Origin: Pseudomonadota bacterium
GTDB lineage: Bacteria > Myxococcota_A > Polyangia > Polyangiales > Polyangiaceae
DNA length: 56,290 bases
NCBI GenBank assembly: GCA_023428245.1
Contig: JAEYYX010000007.1
Coordinates: 1 to 56,290 of the forward strand
Reading direction: 5' to 3'
Part shown: one piece after another, positions 17,517 to 26,413 of the stretch
How the letters are laid out: the number at the start of each line of letters is the position of its first letter
Numbering within the stretch: the stretch's first letter is position 1
Translations under genes and position numbers: made by a program
The notes under the pieces: model-generated
What the model was told of the DNA's origin: nothing
The model's input: the letters and a program-made list of their open reading frames with translations, nothing else
Databases searched by the model: none

Positions 17517-17567
17517 CGTTCGAGCAGTGCGGTTCGCCCAAAAGAGCCACCCCGAACCAGGGCAGCT

Positions 17568-18371
17568 TTACGGCCAGGCGCGCGCCATCGCCAAGGTGGC
17601 GATGCCGAGCGGAATCACCCAGAGAGCGAACCAAGGGAAAAATCCGCTCGCGACGACGCGACGCAGGAACAGGAGCGCGCCGATGCCGCTCACGAACGCG
17701 ACCATTGTGCCGACGATGGCCGGGCCGAAGGCCTGAATGTTTGCGATGTCAGGGATCTCGAGCAAAATCGCCCCGAGAACCGCCGGCAAGCTCATGAGCA
17801 TCGAGAGCTCAAAGGCGCGGCGCCGTTCGACACCAAGGAAAAGAAGCGTCGCGATCGTCGAGCCGCTTCGGGACAGTCCCGGCAAGACCGCCCAGCCTTG
17901 CATGAACCCGACCAGAAGCGCCGCCTTCCACGTCGGGTGCTCAACGATGCCTGGGGGTGCATAGCGAGTACTCGCGAGCGCAAGGCCCGTCGCGAGGAAG
18001 CCGAGACCGATCCACACCGGAGACTCGGTCGCCTCTTCGACAAAGCTCTTCAGCCCGAGACCGATCAGCGCCGTCGGAATCGAAGCAACGAGCACGAAGA
18101 GTGCGTCTTGTCCGGCAGGCGTCGTCTGGAAGAGAGACGGCTTCACGACCGCACGAAGCCCGTCCCCGAGCGCCGGGATCGCCCGGGCCCTGAGCACGAG
18201 CAAGGTCGCAAGCAGGGTCCCCGCATGCAGGAGGATGGTGAGGGAGAGCCCGCTGTCTTGAACGTCAAAGAGAAGACTGAAGAGCGCCAGGTGCCCGTCG
18301 CTGGAAATCGGAAGAAACTCCGTCACCCCCTGGATCAGTCCTAGGAGGAGTACGTTGAGCCAATCGTGCAT
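17568..18371 (-). CDS. uppP: Undecaprenyl-diphosphatase (BacA/UppP)
   Basis: The 267-residue product is highly hydrophobic with about eight membrane segments. It carries both family motifs: QGVTEFLPISSDGHL (14-28; the (E/Q)XXXE pair is Gln14/Glu18) and PGLSRSGSTI. It dephosphorylates undecaprenyl diphosphate at the outer face of the inner membrane, recycling the carrier for peptidoglycan and O-antigen synthesis, and confers bacitracin resistance when abundant. It starts 6 bp after the TlpA-like gene, so the two are in one operon. Confidence 0.96.
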   Translation of the reverse strand: MHDWLNVLLLGLIQGVTEFLPISSDGHLALFSLLFDVQDSGLSLTILLHAGTLLATLLVLRARAIPALGDGLRAVVKPSLFQTTPAGQDALFVLVASIPTALIGLGLKSFVEEATESPVWIGLGFLATGLALASTRYAPPGIVEHPTWKAALLVGFMQGWAVLPGLSRSGSTIATLLFLGVERRRAFELSMLMSLPAVLGAILLEIPDIANIQAFGPAIVGTMVAFVSGIGALLFLRRVVASGFFPWFALWVIPLGIATLAMARAWP

Positions 18372-18377
18372 GAGGCG

Positions 18378-18938
18378 CTAGTTTTCCGCTGATTCGACGG
18401 CCGTGTCGAGTAGTCCCACGATCTCCTCGGCCGAGAGCTGCTTGGTGGTGGCCGCGAGGATGCGCCCTGTGTTGTCGACGATGAGCAGAGTGGGCAGGGT
18501 CGAGACCGAGAGGGCCCGTGCCAGAAGCCCCTCGTCGTCATAAGCGTTCGAGTAGGGAGTCCCGCTCTCGAGCGCGTACTTCTTCGCCGCCTCGATAGGC
18601 TCACCGGTTGCGATACCGAGCACAGTCGCACGCTCGGCGAGCTTCGGATGAGCCTGGATGAGATTCGTGGTTTGCCCTCGGCACGGCGCGCACCAACTCG
18701 CCCAGAAATCGAGGATCAGGAGTTTGTCAGCAAGGTCGACGCGACGAACCCGATCCCCCGGCGAGCCCCCCGAGATGAGCTCCAGCTCGAAATCCGGCAC
18801 ATTCGCTACCGCAAAACGCGCGGGCGCCGGACGGAAGTACGGATAGAGCACGAAGGCAAACAACCCCGTGAGCAGAACGAAGCCGATAGCGGCACGCCGC
18901 GCCTCTTTCAGGCTCAAGCTCTTCTTCGGTTCGGAGGA
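18378..18938 (-). CDS. TlpA/ResA-like membrane-anchored thioredoxin
   Basis: An N-terminal membrane helix (AAIGFVLLTGLFAFVLYPYF, ~18-37) is followed by a periplasmic thioredoxin fold. The active site is WCAPC (Cys84, Cys87 from the chosen start), preceded by LLILDFWAS, and the cis-Pro region is STLPTLLIVD. Proteins of this type reduce or oxidise periplasmic disulphides, e.g. in cytochrome c maturation. The start is uncertain: GTG 18938 leaves a 14-bp gap after the upstream gene, whereas TTG 18983 would overlap it by 31 bases. Neither has a clear Shine-Dalgarno. uppP follows immediately. Confidence 0.88.
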   Translation of the reverse strand, partial: SSEPKKSLSLKEARRAAIGFVLLTGLFAFVLYPYFRPAPARFAVANVPDFELELISGGSPGDRVRRVDLADKLLILDFWASWCAPCRGQTTNLIQAHPKLAERATVLGIATGEPIEAAKKYALESGTPYSNAYDDEGLLARALSVSTLPTLLIVDNTGRILAATTKQLSAEEIVGLLDTAVESAEN

Positions 18939-18952
18939 CACGCGGGGGATCG

Positions 18953-20272
18953 CTAACCCGTTCCGCCGAACACGGCAATCCAAAGCAGAACGAGAGAGAG
19001 GCCAAGCGCGATGGTCAGGCCCGCGACGACGCTCGGACGAGCCCGAGGCCGCGACAGAAGGCCCGCTGGCGCCTCCCCGCGCCTCAAATCGGAGAGCAGC
19101 TTGTCGTCGGAACGGCGAATGACAAGCCGAAACAGCCAGAGCGAGAGCGCAAACAGCGCCGCCACATAGCCGAAGAGAGCGCGCACCATGCGCTTTCGAC
19201 GCTCCGTCTCGCGCAGGCGAGCGTCAGGGCCACCATCGATGAGGTGCCCGTCGACTGCGTCGAAGGTCATCCTCTGAGCGGCCAGCGGATAACCGACAGT
19301 GCTCGGAGAGCGACCATCGGGGCTCGTCGAGAGGACCAGGTACAGCTCCGGTTCCGGGGGGACGCAGCTCGCGGGCAGGAGGCCCCCAGACGTCCCATCC
19401 TCCGCAGGCACGAGCTCGAGACGTCCACCCGCAAGCCGAGCGCGCTCGGTCACGAACGTATACCATATGGCTGGGATCTGGAGCGGCGCCAAGATCGCAA
19501 GGTCCTCACCCCGTCGTTCGAAGTGAAGCGCCCCCGGAACGATCGGAAGTGTCAGCGAGACGCGCGGCGCGTCGGGCTCCCCGAGGCAACCCCGGTCTAA
19601 ACTCACGACGTGTTCCCTGGGCTCGATTTGGACCTGTTTGGCGCCAGGATCCGCGAGCTCCAGGCGATCGAGGACTTGTCCTTCGAAAAAGAACTTCGCG
19701 CCGGACAGCCTGGCCCAGTCACCGCCCGAGCCCAGACACCTGAGCGGTTCAAGCTCGAGTTGCGACCGGAAGGGCACCGCCAGCACACCGCTCGGCAGCC
19801 TGAGCCCTGAGCGCCTCTCCTGAGCGCGCGAGAGCCCGCGCCGCGGCGCAAGAGCCCAACGCTCAACGGGAAACTCCGGGCTACCCTCGGCCAGCACGCT
19901 CCCGTCCAATAAACTCATCACGCGGATCGAGAAACCGCCGCGACCGTCGCGAGCCGGCAAGGTCACATCGAGCCAGCCCTCTGGTCCCGTCTCACCTTGG
20001 ACTCGATCTTCCGCGCCACCCTCCGAGCGAACGACCTCGACCGGCGCACGAGGCCAAGGCACGATTTCCTCGTCGAGCTCACGCACGACCAAGATGCGCC
20101 CGCTCCAGGGGCCACTCGCATCGGTTGGCCCACCGTAGACCTGTGCGCTCGCCGTCGGACGCGACGTAGCGCCCAAGGAGAGCGCGAGCGCCACGGTCAA
20201 AAGGCCGAGCGCCGGGATCGTCAGGACCCAGCGCTCGAGCGACCAGCCTCCCTTGTCGCGGAAAAGTCCCAC
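18953..20272 (-). CDS. Unknown membrane protein with large periplasmic domain
   Basis: I do not recognise this 439-residue protein. It has one N-terminal membrane helix (~15-34), a ~320-residue predicted periplasmic part rich in beta-type sequence (a carboxypeptidase-regulatory or Ig-like start: RAPVEVVRSEGGAED, GPEGWLDVTLPARDGRGG) and two C-terminal membrane helices (ALFGYVAALFALSLWLFRLVI; VVAGLTIALGLSLVLLWIAVF). The start is GTG at 20272. It is the first gene of the minus-strand cluster leading through the TlpA-like gene to uppP, which suggests an envelope role. Confidence 0.82.
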   Translation of the reverse strand: MGLFRDKGGWSLERWVLTIPALGLLTVALALSLGATSRPTASAQVYGGPTDASGPWSGRILVVRELDEEIVPWPRAPVEVVRSEGGAEDRVQGETGPEGWLDVTLPARDGRGGFSIRVMSLLDGSVLAEGSPEFPVERWALAPRRGLSRAQERRSGLRLPSGVLAVPFRSQLELEPLRCLGSGGDWARLSGAKFFFEGQVLDRLELADPGAKQVQIEPREHVVSLDRGCLGEPDAPRVSLTLPIVPGALHFERRGEDLAILAPLQIPAIWYTFVTERARLAGGRLELVPAEDGTSGGLLPASCVPPEPELYLVLSTSPDGRSPSTVGYPLAAQRMTFDAVDGHLIDGGPDARLRETERRKRMVRALFGYVAALFALSLWLFRLVIRRSDDKLLSDLRRGEAPAGLLSRPRARPSVVAGLTIALGLSLVLLWIAVFGGTG

Positions 20273-20408
20273 TCAGCCAGAGGCTACAAGAGCCGCTCAC
20301 GAAAAAGGAGCGAATTTTCACGGGTCCGAAGTGCCCGAGCACGTGACGTTTTCCGCGAAAACCGAGTGTTTGGCGCCTCGGCGACCTCGTGTACTCTGGG
20401 AGCCCCTG

Positions 20409-21131
20409 ATGTCCGCCAAGACCAGCCGTCCCCGCAAGAAATCTCGCTCGTCCGCCGAACGCTCGGGTGAGCCCACACGCAAAGAACGCCGCTTCGCCAC
20501 CTCGACCACCTTCATGCCCACTTGGGTTGCGGTCGTGGGTATGCTCGGCTCGCTCATCTTAGGCGCGGGCTGTTTTGCGCTGTGGGTGCTCGATCCGCCG
20601 GTCGCCTTCGCTTCTTATCTCGTCGCTGTAGGCGGCCTCGGCTTAGGTGTCGCGCTCTGGTTCGGAAGCCCTGCGGAGACGGCGCTGCTCATCGGTGACG
20701 CAGGCGTAGGTGTCGAAGACGGTCGCGACGTGTCTCGCGTCCGTTGGTACCAAATCAAGACCCTGCGCATCCGGGGCGACCGCGTAACGCTCGAGGCCGA
20801 CAAAAAGACCCTCGAATTCTCGTTCGGCGCCAACACCCGCGGCCTGAGCTACTTGCTCAAAGAGGCGGCTGAACGCGTCCCGAACATCCTCGACGTCGAT
20901 AAAGCCGTCACTGGGAAGCTGCCCGCGCCCGACGCGAAAGCCGGTCACGAGCAGACCGTCGTCGACGACCAAATCGCGGGTATTGAGTGTGCTGCCTCGA
21001 ACCAACCGATCAAGTTCGAGGAAGACGCGCTGCTCTGCCCACGCTGCGGTCAAATCTACCACAAAGACTCGCTACCTGAGCGCTGCCTCTCGTGTGACGC
21101 TCAGCTCAAAGGGTACGCGCTCCGCGCATAA
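20409..21131 (+). CDS. Membrane protein with C-terminal zinc ribbon
   Basis: This 240-residue protein has a very basic N-terminus, two membrane helices (~39-60 and ~66-85), a PH-like/beta segment (DVSRVRWYQIKTLRIRGDRVTLEADKKTLEFSFG) and a C-terminal zinc ribbon with Cys210, Cys213, Cys226 and Cys229 (CPRCGQIYH...CLSC). Function unknown. ATG 20409 is preferred over a frame that extends into the divergent gene. The cyclophilin gene follows after 52 bp and may be co-transcribed. Confidence 0.85.
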   Translation: MSAKTSRPRKKSRSSAERSGEPTRKERRFATSTTFMPTWVAVVGMLGSLILGAGCFALWVLDPPVAFASYLVAVGGLGLGVALWFGSPAETALLIGDAGVGVEDGRDVSRVRWYQIKTLRIRGDRVTLEADKKTLEFSFGANTRGLSYLLKEAAERVPNILDVDKAVTGKLPAPDAKAGHEQTVVDDQIAGIECAASNQPIKFEEDALLCPRCGQIYHKDSLPERCLSCDAQLKGYALRA

Positions 21132-21183
21132 GGCCCGAAAAACCCCCGAACAAGAGAGCTCACGGAGCTAAAGGAAGAAAAGT

Positions 21184-21774
21184 ATGGAATTTCCGAATAT
21201 CGACGTGCCCGGCGAGGGCGATCTCTACGCCCGTTTGAACACGACCCAAGGCACGATCGTCGTCCTGCTCGAGGAGAAGCGCGCCCCGAACACCGTCAAG
21301 AACTTCGTGGGCCTCGCGCTTGGTACCCAGGACTGGACCGATCCCGTCGACAACTCAAAAAACTCCGGCAAGTCGCTCTACTCGGGCGTGAAGTTTCACC
21401 GCGTGATTCCCGGCTTCATGATCCAGTGTGGCGATCCCGCGAGCCGTCATGACAGCGCGCAGAGTCGCTGGGGCATGGGCGGTCCCGGCTATCGCTTCGC
21501 CGACGAGTTCCACCCCGAGCTCAAGCACTCGACCTCCGGCATCCTCAGCATGGCCAACGCGGGCCCCGGAACCAACGGCTCTCAGTTCTTCATCACCGAA
21601 GGCCCCACGCCGCACCTCGACGGCCGTCACTCGGTCTTCGGGAAGGTTGTGGCCGGTCACGACGTAGTGAAGAAGATCGCGAACGTTCCGCGCGCGCCGA
21701 ATGACCGCCCCAAGGAGCCCCAGGTGCTCAGCTCGGTCGAGGTGTTCCGCAGCGCCGAGACGCCGACCGCCTAA
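21184..21774 (+). CDS. Cyclophilin-type peptidyl-prolyl cis-trans isomerase
   Basis: The 196-residue cytoplasmic protein (no signal peptide) has the cyclophilin core: GTIVVLLEEKRAPNTVKNFVGLALG, the KFHRVIPGFMIQCGDP block with the catalytic Arg, GILSMANAGPGTNGSQFFIT and LDGRHSVFGKVVAGHDVV. It isomerises X-Pro bonds and aids folding. A strong Shine-Dalgarno (AAAGGAAG) precedes ATG 21184. Confidence 0.95.
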   Translation: MEFPNIDVPGEGDLYARLNTTQGTIVVLLEEKRAPNTVKNFVGLALGTQDWTDPVDNSKNSGKSLYSGVKFHRVIPGFMIQCGDPASRHDSAQSRWGMGGPGYRFADEFHPELKHSTSGILSMANAGPGTNGSQFFITEGPTPHLDGRHSVFGKVVAGHDVVKKIANVPRAPNDRPKEPQVLSSVEVFRSAETPTA

Positions 21775-21914
21775 TTTGCCTCAAAGAAAAAGCGGACCCG
21801 CGACCCAGGGAAAAAGGGCGCGAGGCCCCGGGCCTATCGAGCTCTTCTTGAGAGCTCCCCCGCGGGATCGTCCGCCTCCACTCCTTGCCGTGCTCGCCTT
21901 CGGCTGCGCGCGGC

Positions 21915-21962
21915 AAGGGTCCCTCTTGCTCGGCGCTTTCCAGCGCCGAGCGAGGGTCCCTT
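21915..21962. terminator. Long hairpin between convergent genes
   Basis: CTCGGCGCT-TTCC-AGCGCCGAG forms a 9-bp stem inside an outer pairing of AAGGGTCCCT (21915-21924) with AGGGTCCCTT (21953-21962), 9 of 10 bases paired. It sits just downstream of the cyclophilin and lipoprotein stops. A second smaller stem GAGCTCT/AGAGCTC is at 21839-21857. No T-tract. Confidence 0.6.
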
Positions 21963-21985
21963 CCCCTCATCGCCCAAAAGAGCGC

Positions 21986-22987
21986 TCAGTCGACGCAGAT
22001 CTCTTCGGCAGGAGGAGCATCTCCGACGAAGAAAGAGATCTCATCGAGCCAGACGTCCGAGCTTTGTACCGTACCGAGCGCGAAGTCGATCAGGTAGAGC
22101 TCAGACGGAGCGATGCTGCTCGCGCTCTGTCCATCGCGCAAGAACTCGTCGAAGCGGAACGAATAGCGACGCCAGCAGTCACCGACCTCGATGTCGACGT
22201 GATGCGAGTTCCAACAGTCGCTCTCACAAGTTCCTCCTTGCTCCGGAGGCATGTCATCAAGACTCACCAAGCGCACGCTGAGCTCTTGGCTCGGACCACC
22301 CTCGACCTGGCCCTTCGCGTAGAATGTCAGTCCATCGAGCGCCGAGCCGTCGTAGAGGCATCCTTCGCTCAAGTAAGCTCCGAAGACTGAGCCCCAGGCC
22401 GTGAAACCGCCCGCCTGCACGCGAAGCGCGCCTCCGTGGACGCCACCCGAAACCGGCACCAAGCCTTCGCTGTGGCTGAGGGTGCCGTCCGTGCCGTCGC
22501 CGTACGCGTACCAGCCGCCGTTCAGACCGCTTCCTTGGAAAACGGCGTCGTCGTCATCGAAGTCATCAATCGGAAGGAGCTCGTCTCCGCCCCCGAAACT
22601 GAGCGCGCCGCCCATGTTGCAGGAGGTGAGCGTATCGGGAAGGTCCGGCGCGCCACCTTGACCGCCCACGCCGTTTCCGCTGGCGCCACTGCCAGAAGCT
22701 CCGCTGCCGCCGGCTCCACTACCGCCGGCCCCGCTGCCGTCGGCTCCACTACCGCCAGCGCCGCTACCAGTACTCCCGGTCCCTGCGCCAGCTCCCTGGC
22801 CACCTGAGGCTCGACCACCGCTGGCCCGCCGGCCGCCACTTCCCTCTCCGTCCTCACCGTCGTCGGGGGCCCCCGCCGCAGCGCCGGTACCGTCGGTCTC
22901 AGTCGCCGACTCACATCCCACCGTCTGCCCGCCAGCCACCAATATCCCGACGCAAAAAAGCTGTCGGGTAGCTCGATTCACCTTCAT
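21986..22987 (-). CDS. Lipoprotein with Gly-rich linker and carbohydrate-binding-like domain
   Basis: The signal peptide ends at a lipobox-like TVGC (Cys25). Residues ~45-125 are a low-complexity linker dominated by GAGGSGA-type repeats. The C-terminal ~200 residues form a beta-sandwich-like domain (IDDFDDDDAVFQ, GGWYAYGDGTDGT, WGSVFGAYL, GLTFYAKG, VDIEVGDCWRRYSFRF, LYLIDFALGTVQSSDVWLDEISFFVG) resembling CIA30/CBM-like modules seen in cellulose-associated lipoproteins. The substrate is unknown. It is probably outer-membrane anchored. A possible promoter is at 23148-23153. Confidence 0.82.
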   Translation of the reverse strand: MKVNRATRQLFCVGILVAGGQTVGCESATETDGTGAAAGAPDDGEDGEGSGGRRASGGRASGGQGAGAGTGSTGSGAGGSGADGSGAGGSGAGGSGASGSGASGNGVGGQGGAPDLPDTLTSCNMGGALSFGGGDELLPIDDFDDDDAVFQGSGLNGGWYAYGDGTDGTLSHSEGLVPVSGGVHGGALRVQAGGFTAWGSVFGAYLSEGCLYDGSALDGLTFYAKGQVEGGPSQELSVRLVSLDDMPPEQGGTCESDCWNSHHVDIEVGDCWRRYSFRFDEFLRDGQSASSIAPSELYLIDFALGTVQSSDVWLDEISFFVGDAPPAEEICVD

Positions 22988-23147
22988 TCAGCCTACCTCC
23001 GAAGGAACAAGGATATCCGGTCCCGCTGACTGGTCGAGCGGCCAGTCCAACTCCCCCCTGTGGTTCACTTTTTTGGAAGTCGAGGTCCGCCGCGCCGGCG
23101 TGGGGCGCCAAGTTTTTTCACGCGCTTGAGGCGGAGGAATGGCTAAA

Positions 23148-23174
23148 ATTATACCTATCGGGAACCCATGAGCA
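23148..23174 (-). promoter_or_regulatory. Candidate promoter of the Gly-rich lipoprotein gene
   Basis: A perfect TATAAT (minus strand, 23153-23148) lies right after the stop of the phosphatase gene; the best -35 is weak (TGCTCA, 23174-23169, 17-bp spacing). It would give a ~150-nt leader before the ATG at 22987. Confidence 0.4.
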
Positions 23175-24255
23175 CACGCGTCCCGCTCGGCAAGATCTCG
23201 AGAGCCTGAATCGAGCGACCGCCATAATAGGCAGAGAGTCCAACGTCGATCCGATACACCCGCTCGTCGCATGCGGCGCTCACACCGCCCTGTTGCACAG
23301 TGTGTCCCACGACCATCCGCCGAGCCTTGGCCCGGTCGAGAGCTCTCGCCAGCACAGAGCAAGCTGTTTCGTCGAGCTCCGGGTTGCCATAGACCCGCGT
23401 CCAGAGAGGGCCCTCCTCGTCGGTGATGAGTCGAGGAGGATTCTTCAGTTCGCCTCGGAGCCACGCCGAGGTCTCTCGGTTCAGGCGCTCGATGCCGTAG
23501 TCGACGTGAGGCGCGCGCACGCCCGCGTGCGCAAAGAGAACGTCGTTCACCTGAACGATGATCGGTCGCTCCGCGAGCTTCTTGGCCCAAACGCCTCCCG
23601 GCAAAAATGCGCTGGCTCTTCCGCGCAGCTGGCTCGGAAAGACTTGCGCGTGGGGGCTTTCCTCAGGTCCGTCAAAGGCCCTGAGCGCGCCCGCTGTGAC
23701 GTAGCGGAAGTCTCCGAGCGCGTTCATCGTCTCGTGGTTCCCGTTCAGAACGATGAGTCGGCCGCCCGCGGCCCTAGCCTCCCCCACGAGCCGCTCAAGA
23801 AACTCGAGGATCGAACGTTCGCCATCGCCTCGGTCGAGCTGATCTCCTGTCTGGACGATCGTGAGCGTGCCCCCAGCCCAGCGGTCCGACGCGTCGGTGG
23901 CTCCGACGAGCCGAAAGACAGCTCGCGTCGCCTCGAAATCTCCGTGCAGGTCTCCGATCGCCACCAGTCGACCGGAGGTCTCGAAGCGATACGCCTGCTC
24001 GCCGGAGGCAGGCCCTCGCGCGCGCTCTTTTCGCTGGGCTTCGCTCTCGACCGTGGTCTTTGGAGCTTCATTTCGCTTCTCGGGGGCCGCTTTGGGTGAG
24101 CCCTTCTGCGCCTCTCCTTGGGTCTTTTGTGCGCGTTCTTCGGTCAGTCGGCTCTCGCTCACCCGACTGCACCCAGCCAAGGCGACGAGCCCGATCAGGG
24201 CAAGAGAGCGCGTGAAGCTCCTCTTCGGGCGCAAGCCAAAAGTGAGCGGCTTCAT
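23155..24255 (-). CDS. PPP-family metallophosphatase lipoprotein
   Basis: The signal peptide ends in the lipobox LAGC (Cys29), then a charged linker to ~85. The phosphoesterase domain shows all metal-binding motifs: GDLHGD (101-106), GDQLDRG (137-143), NGNHE (171-175), FAHAG and VVGHT. This is the calcineurin/PPP fold, closest in look to bacterial Shewanella-like phosphatases; it should hydrolyse phosphoproteins or other phosphoesters outside the cytoplasm. Its ATG overlaps the RNase J stop as ATGA, so the two are translationally coupled. Confidence 0.9.
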   Translation of the reverse strand: MKPLTFGLRPKRSFTRSLALIGLVALAGCSRVSESRLTEERAQKTQGEAQKGSPKAAPEKRNEAPKTTVESEAQRKERARGPASGEQAYRFETSGRLVAIGDLHGDFEATRAVFRLVGATDASDRWAGGTLTIVQTGDQLDRGDGERSILEFLERLVGEARAAGGRLIVLNGNHETMNALGDFRYVTAGALRAFDGPEESPHAQVFPSQLRGRASAFLPGGVWAKKLAERPIIVQVNDVLFAHAGVRAPHVDYGIERLNRETSAWLRGELKNPPRLITDEEGPLWTRVYGNPELDETACSVLARALDRAKARRMVVGHTVQQGGVSAACDERVYRIDVGLSAYYGGRSIQALEILPSGTRVLMGSR

Positions 24256-25904
24256 CGCACCCGATCCAGATGCACCTCGACCACAGGTCGCGTCCCCGTC
24301 CAGTCCTGGATCATGCGCCGCACTGCCCGGCGAATGCTCTCTTCGAGCGGAAGCGCAGAACGCGAGTTGTGCTCAGCGACGACGCGCTCGACCTCTCGGC
24401 GCACCGCGCGCTTCGCGCTCGCATCTCCGTCCACCGTCGGAATCCCAAATGCGCTGAAGGTCGGACCAAACTCGATCCGGTTCCGTTTCTCGCCCACCGC
24501 GAGGGCCACGACGGCCACACCGCTCCGTCCGAGGTCCTGGCGTCGTCGCCGCGTCTCCGTGTCGAGTTCCTCGCCGCCGACCGCGATCCGGGTAATGCCG
24601 TGGCGCACCGGCCGATCGACAGAAAGAGGTCCCGTCTTGGGAATGCGCACGGGGGTCCCGTTTTCGACGACGACAGTCTCGACAACGCCGAGTTCGAGCG
24701 CCAGATCGCGGTGCTTCCGCATGTGGTGCAAGGTGCCGTGCACGGGGATGAACGCGTCCGGCCTGAGCCACTCGATCATCTGCGCTTGTTCGCTGCGGCC
24801 CGCATGTCCGCTCGTGTGTACGTCGGGATCGGTGAGCCGCGAGCGCACGTCGACGCCGAGACGCAAGAGGTCATTTTGCATCGTGAACACCTCACGCTCG
24901 TTGCCCGGAATGACGCGCGAGGAAAGAATGACCATGTCCCCCTCCTCGAGTCTGAGGCTCTGGTGGGTGTCGAGAGAAAGCCGACGCAAAGAAGAGGCAG
25001 CCTCGCCCTGACTGCCTCCGGCCAAGACGATCAGCTTGTCCCGCGGCAAGCCCGTGATCTGCTCTGGGCCGACAAGCAGACTCTCGGAACTCTTGAGCTG
25101 ACCGACAGCGCGCGCCGCGGCGTAGTGTTTCGTGAGACTGCGCCCGAGGAGGCAAACCTTACGCCCGGTCTTCCTCGCGATGCGAAAAATTCCATCGAGC
25201 CGATGCACGTTGCTCGAAAATAGCCCCACCACAACGCGATTTTGCGCGGGCGCGATCAGCCTCTCGAGAGTGTCGATCACACCTTGTTCCGAGCCCTGTC
25301 GGACAGGCGTGTCGATATTCGTGCTGTCGCTCAAAAGAAGACGAATGCCGCGCTGTCCGAGGGCCTCGAGACGGAGCGCATCGGTCAGGTGACCCGCGGG
25401 CTGTGAGTCGTCGAGATCGAAATCGCCTGTGTGAAAGATCGTTCCGACAGGAGTATCGATAGCGAGAGCTGTAGCGTCGATGATCGAGTGAGCGACAGCG
25501 ACGCTCTCCACCGAAAAGGGACCGAGCTCGGTGCGCGAGCCGACGGCGGACTCCACGAGGCAGTCGCTTTCGAGATCGTGGTCGGCGAAGCGCTCACGGA
25601 TGAGCGCGCTCGCGTGGGGCGGCGCGTAAACCCGGGGTACCTTCTTCAGGTTCCGGAGCAGGTAGGGGAGCGCGCCGATATGGTCTTCATGACCATGAGT
25701 GATGAAGACCGCTTCGATGCGGTCTTCGCGCTCGTAAAGCCAAGAGAAATCAGGATGTAGAACGTCGACCCCAAGATCGTCGTCGGGGAAACCCATTCCA
25801 CAATCGACGACCAGAATGCGCTCGCCGCACTCCAGTGCGAAGCAATTCATCCCGATTTCGCCGAGACCGCCCAGCGGGACGAAGCGAACGATTGGATCTG
25901 ACAC
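24252..25904 (-). CDS. rnj: Ribonuclease J
   Basis: The 550-residue protein is a metallo-beta-lactamase/beta-CASP RNase J, an mRNA-decay and processing enzyme with 5'-exo and endo activity. Metal motif HGHEDH is at 70-75; LLLSDSTN and the beta-CASP blocks GLFSSNVHRLDGI, ASSLRRLSLDTHQSLRLEEGDMVILSSRVIPGNE and HTSGHAGRSEQ follow; the C-terminal domain has the expected length. The start is GTG 25904. The downstream phosphatase gene overlaps it by four bases. Confidence 0.96.
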   Translation of the reverse strand: MSDPIVRFVPLGGLGEIGMNCFALECGERILVVDCGMGFPDDDLGVDVLHPDFSWLYEREDRIEAVFITHGHEDHIGALPYLLRNLKKVPRVYAPPHASALIRERFADHDLESDCLVESAVGSRTELGPFSVESVAVAHSIIDATALAIDTPVGTIFHTGDFDLDDSQPAGHLTDALRLEALGQRGIRLLLSDSTNIDTPVRQGSEQGVIDTLERLIAPAQNRVVVGLFSSNVHRLDGIFRIARKTGRKVCLLGRSLTKHYAAARAVGQLKSSESLLVGPEQITGLPRDKLIVLAGGSQGEAASSLRRLSLDTHQSLRLEEGDMVILSSRVIPGNEREVFTMQNDLLRLGVDVRSRLTDPDVHTSGHAGRSEQAQMIEWLRPDAFIPVHGTLHHMRKHRDLALELGVVETVVVENGTPVRIPKTGPLSVDRPVRHGITRIAVGGEELDTETRRRRQDLGRSGVAVVALAVGEKRNRIEFGPTFSAFGIPTVDGDASAKRAVRREVERVVAEHNSRSALPLEESIRRAVRRMIQDWTGTRPVVEVHLDRVR

Positions 25905-25966
25905 GGTGAACCGAAAAGAGAAGAGGAACGGGCTTTCGTCCCGGGCAATTCTTTCATACTCTGGCC

Positions 25967-26413
25967 TTGTTGAGAGACATCGACAACGAAGAATTGCTAC
26001 GGCTCTTGGCTGGGGGCTCTCTCTATCTCGACGTGCGGACCGTCGAGGAGTTCTCGGCCGGGCATGTTCCTTTTGCTTTCAATGTGCCTCTCCTCGCGCG
26101 CGATGAGCAGGGCTCCCTCGTGCCGAATCCTGATTTTTTGACTATCGCAACGGCCCTCCTCGAAGGAAAAAGCGAGCCCATCGTGGCCTGCCAAGCGGGA
26201 GGCCGGTCGCGAAAGGCCTGCGCGCTCCTCAGCCAGGCCGGTCGCTCCGACCTGCTCAACTATGCTGGCGGCTTCGGCGGTGGGCGCGATCCCTTCGGCA
26301 CCAAGATTCCCGGCTACATCGCGACCGCCGCTCCCGTTTCGACCCAGCCTGAACCAGGCCACACCTATGCTGAGCTCAAGGAGCGGCTGCTCGGCTCGTC
26401 TGGTAACCCTTAG
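25967..26413 (+). CDS. Single-domain rhodanese sulfurtransferase
   Basis: The 148-residue protein has the rhodanese fold: LYLDVRTVEEFSAGHVPFAFNVPL, and the active-site loop CQAGGR with catalytic Cys75. Rhodaneses move sulfane sulfur from donors to acceptors such as cyanide or proteins. The C-terminal ~40 residues (GYIATAAPVSTQPEPGHTY) extend past the domain. The only start in frame near the conserved region is TTG 25967. Divergent from RNase J across 62 bp; its 3' end overlaps the convergent next gene by 38 bp. Confidence 0.9.
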   Translation: MLRDIDNEELLRLLAGGSLYLDVRTVEEFSAGHVPFAFNVPLLARDEQGSLVPNPDFLTIATALLEGKSEPIVACQAGGRSRKACALLSQAGRSDLLNYAGGFGGGRDPFGTKIPGYIATAAPVSTQPEPGHTYAELKERLLGSSGNP

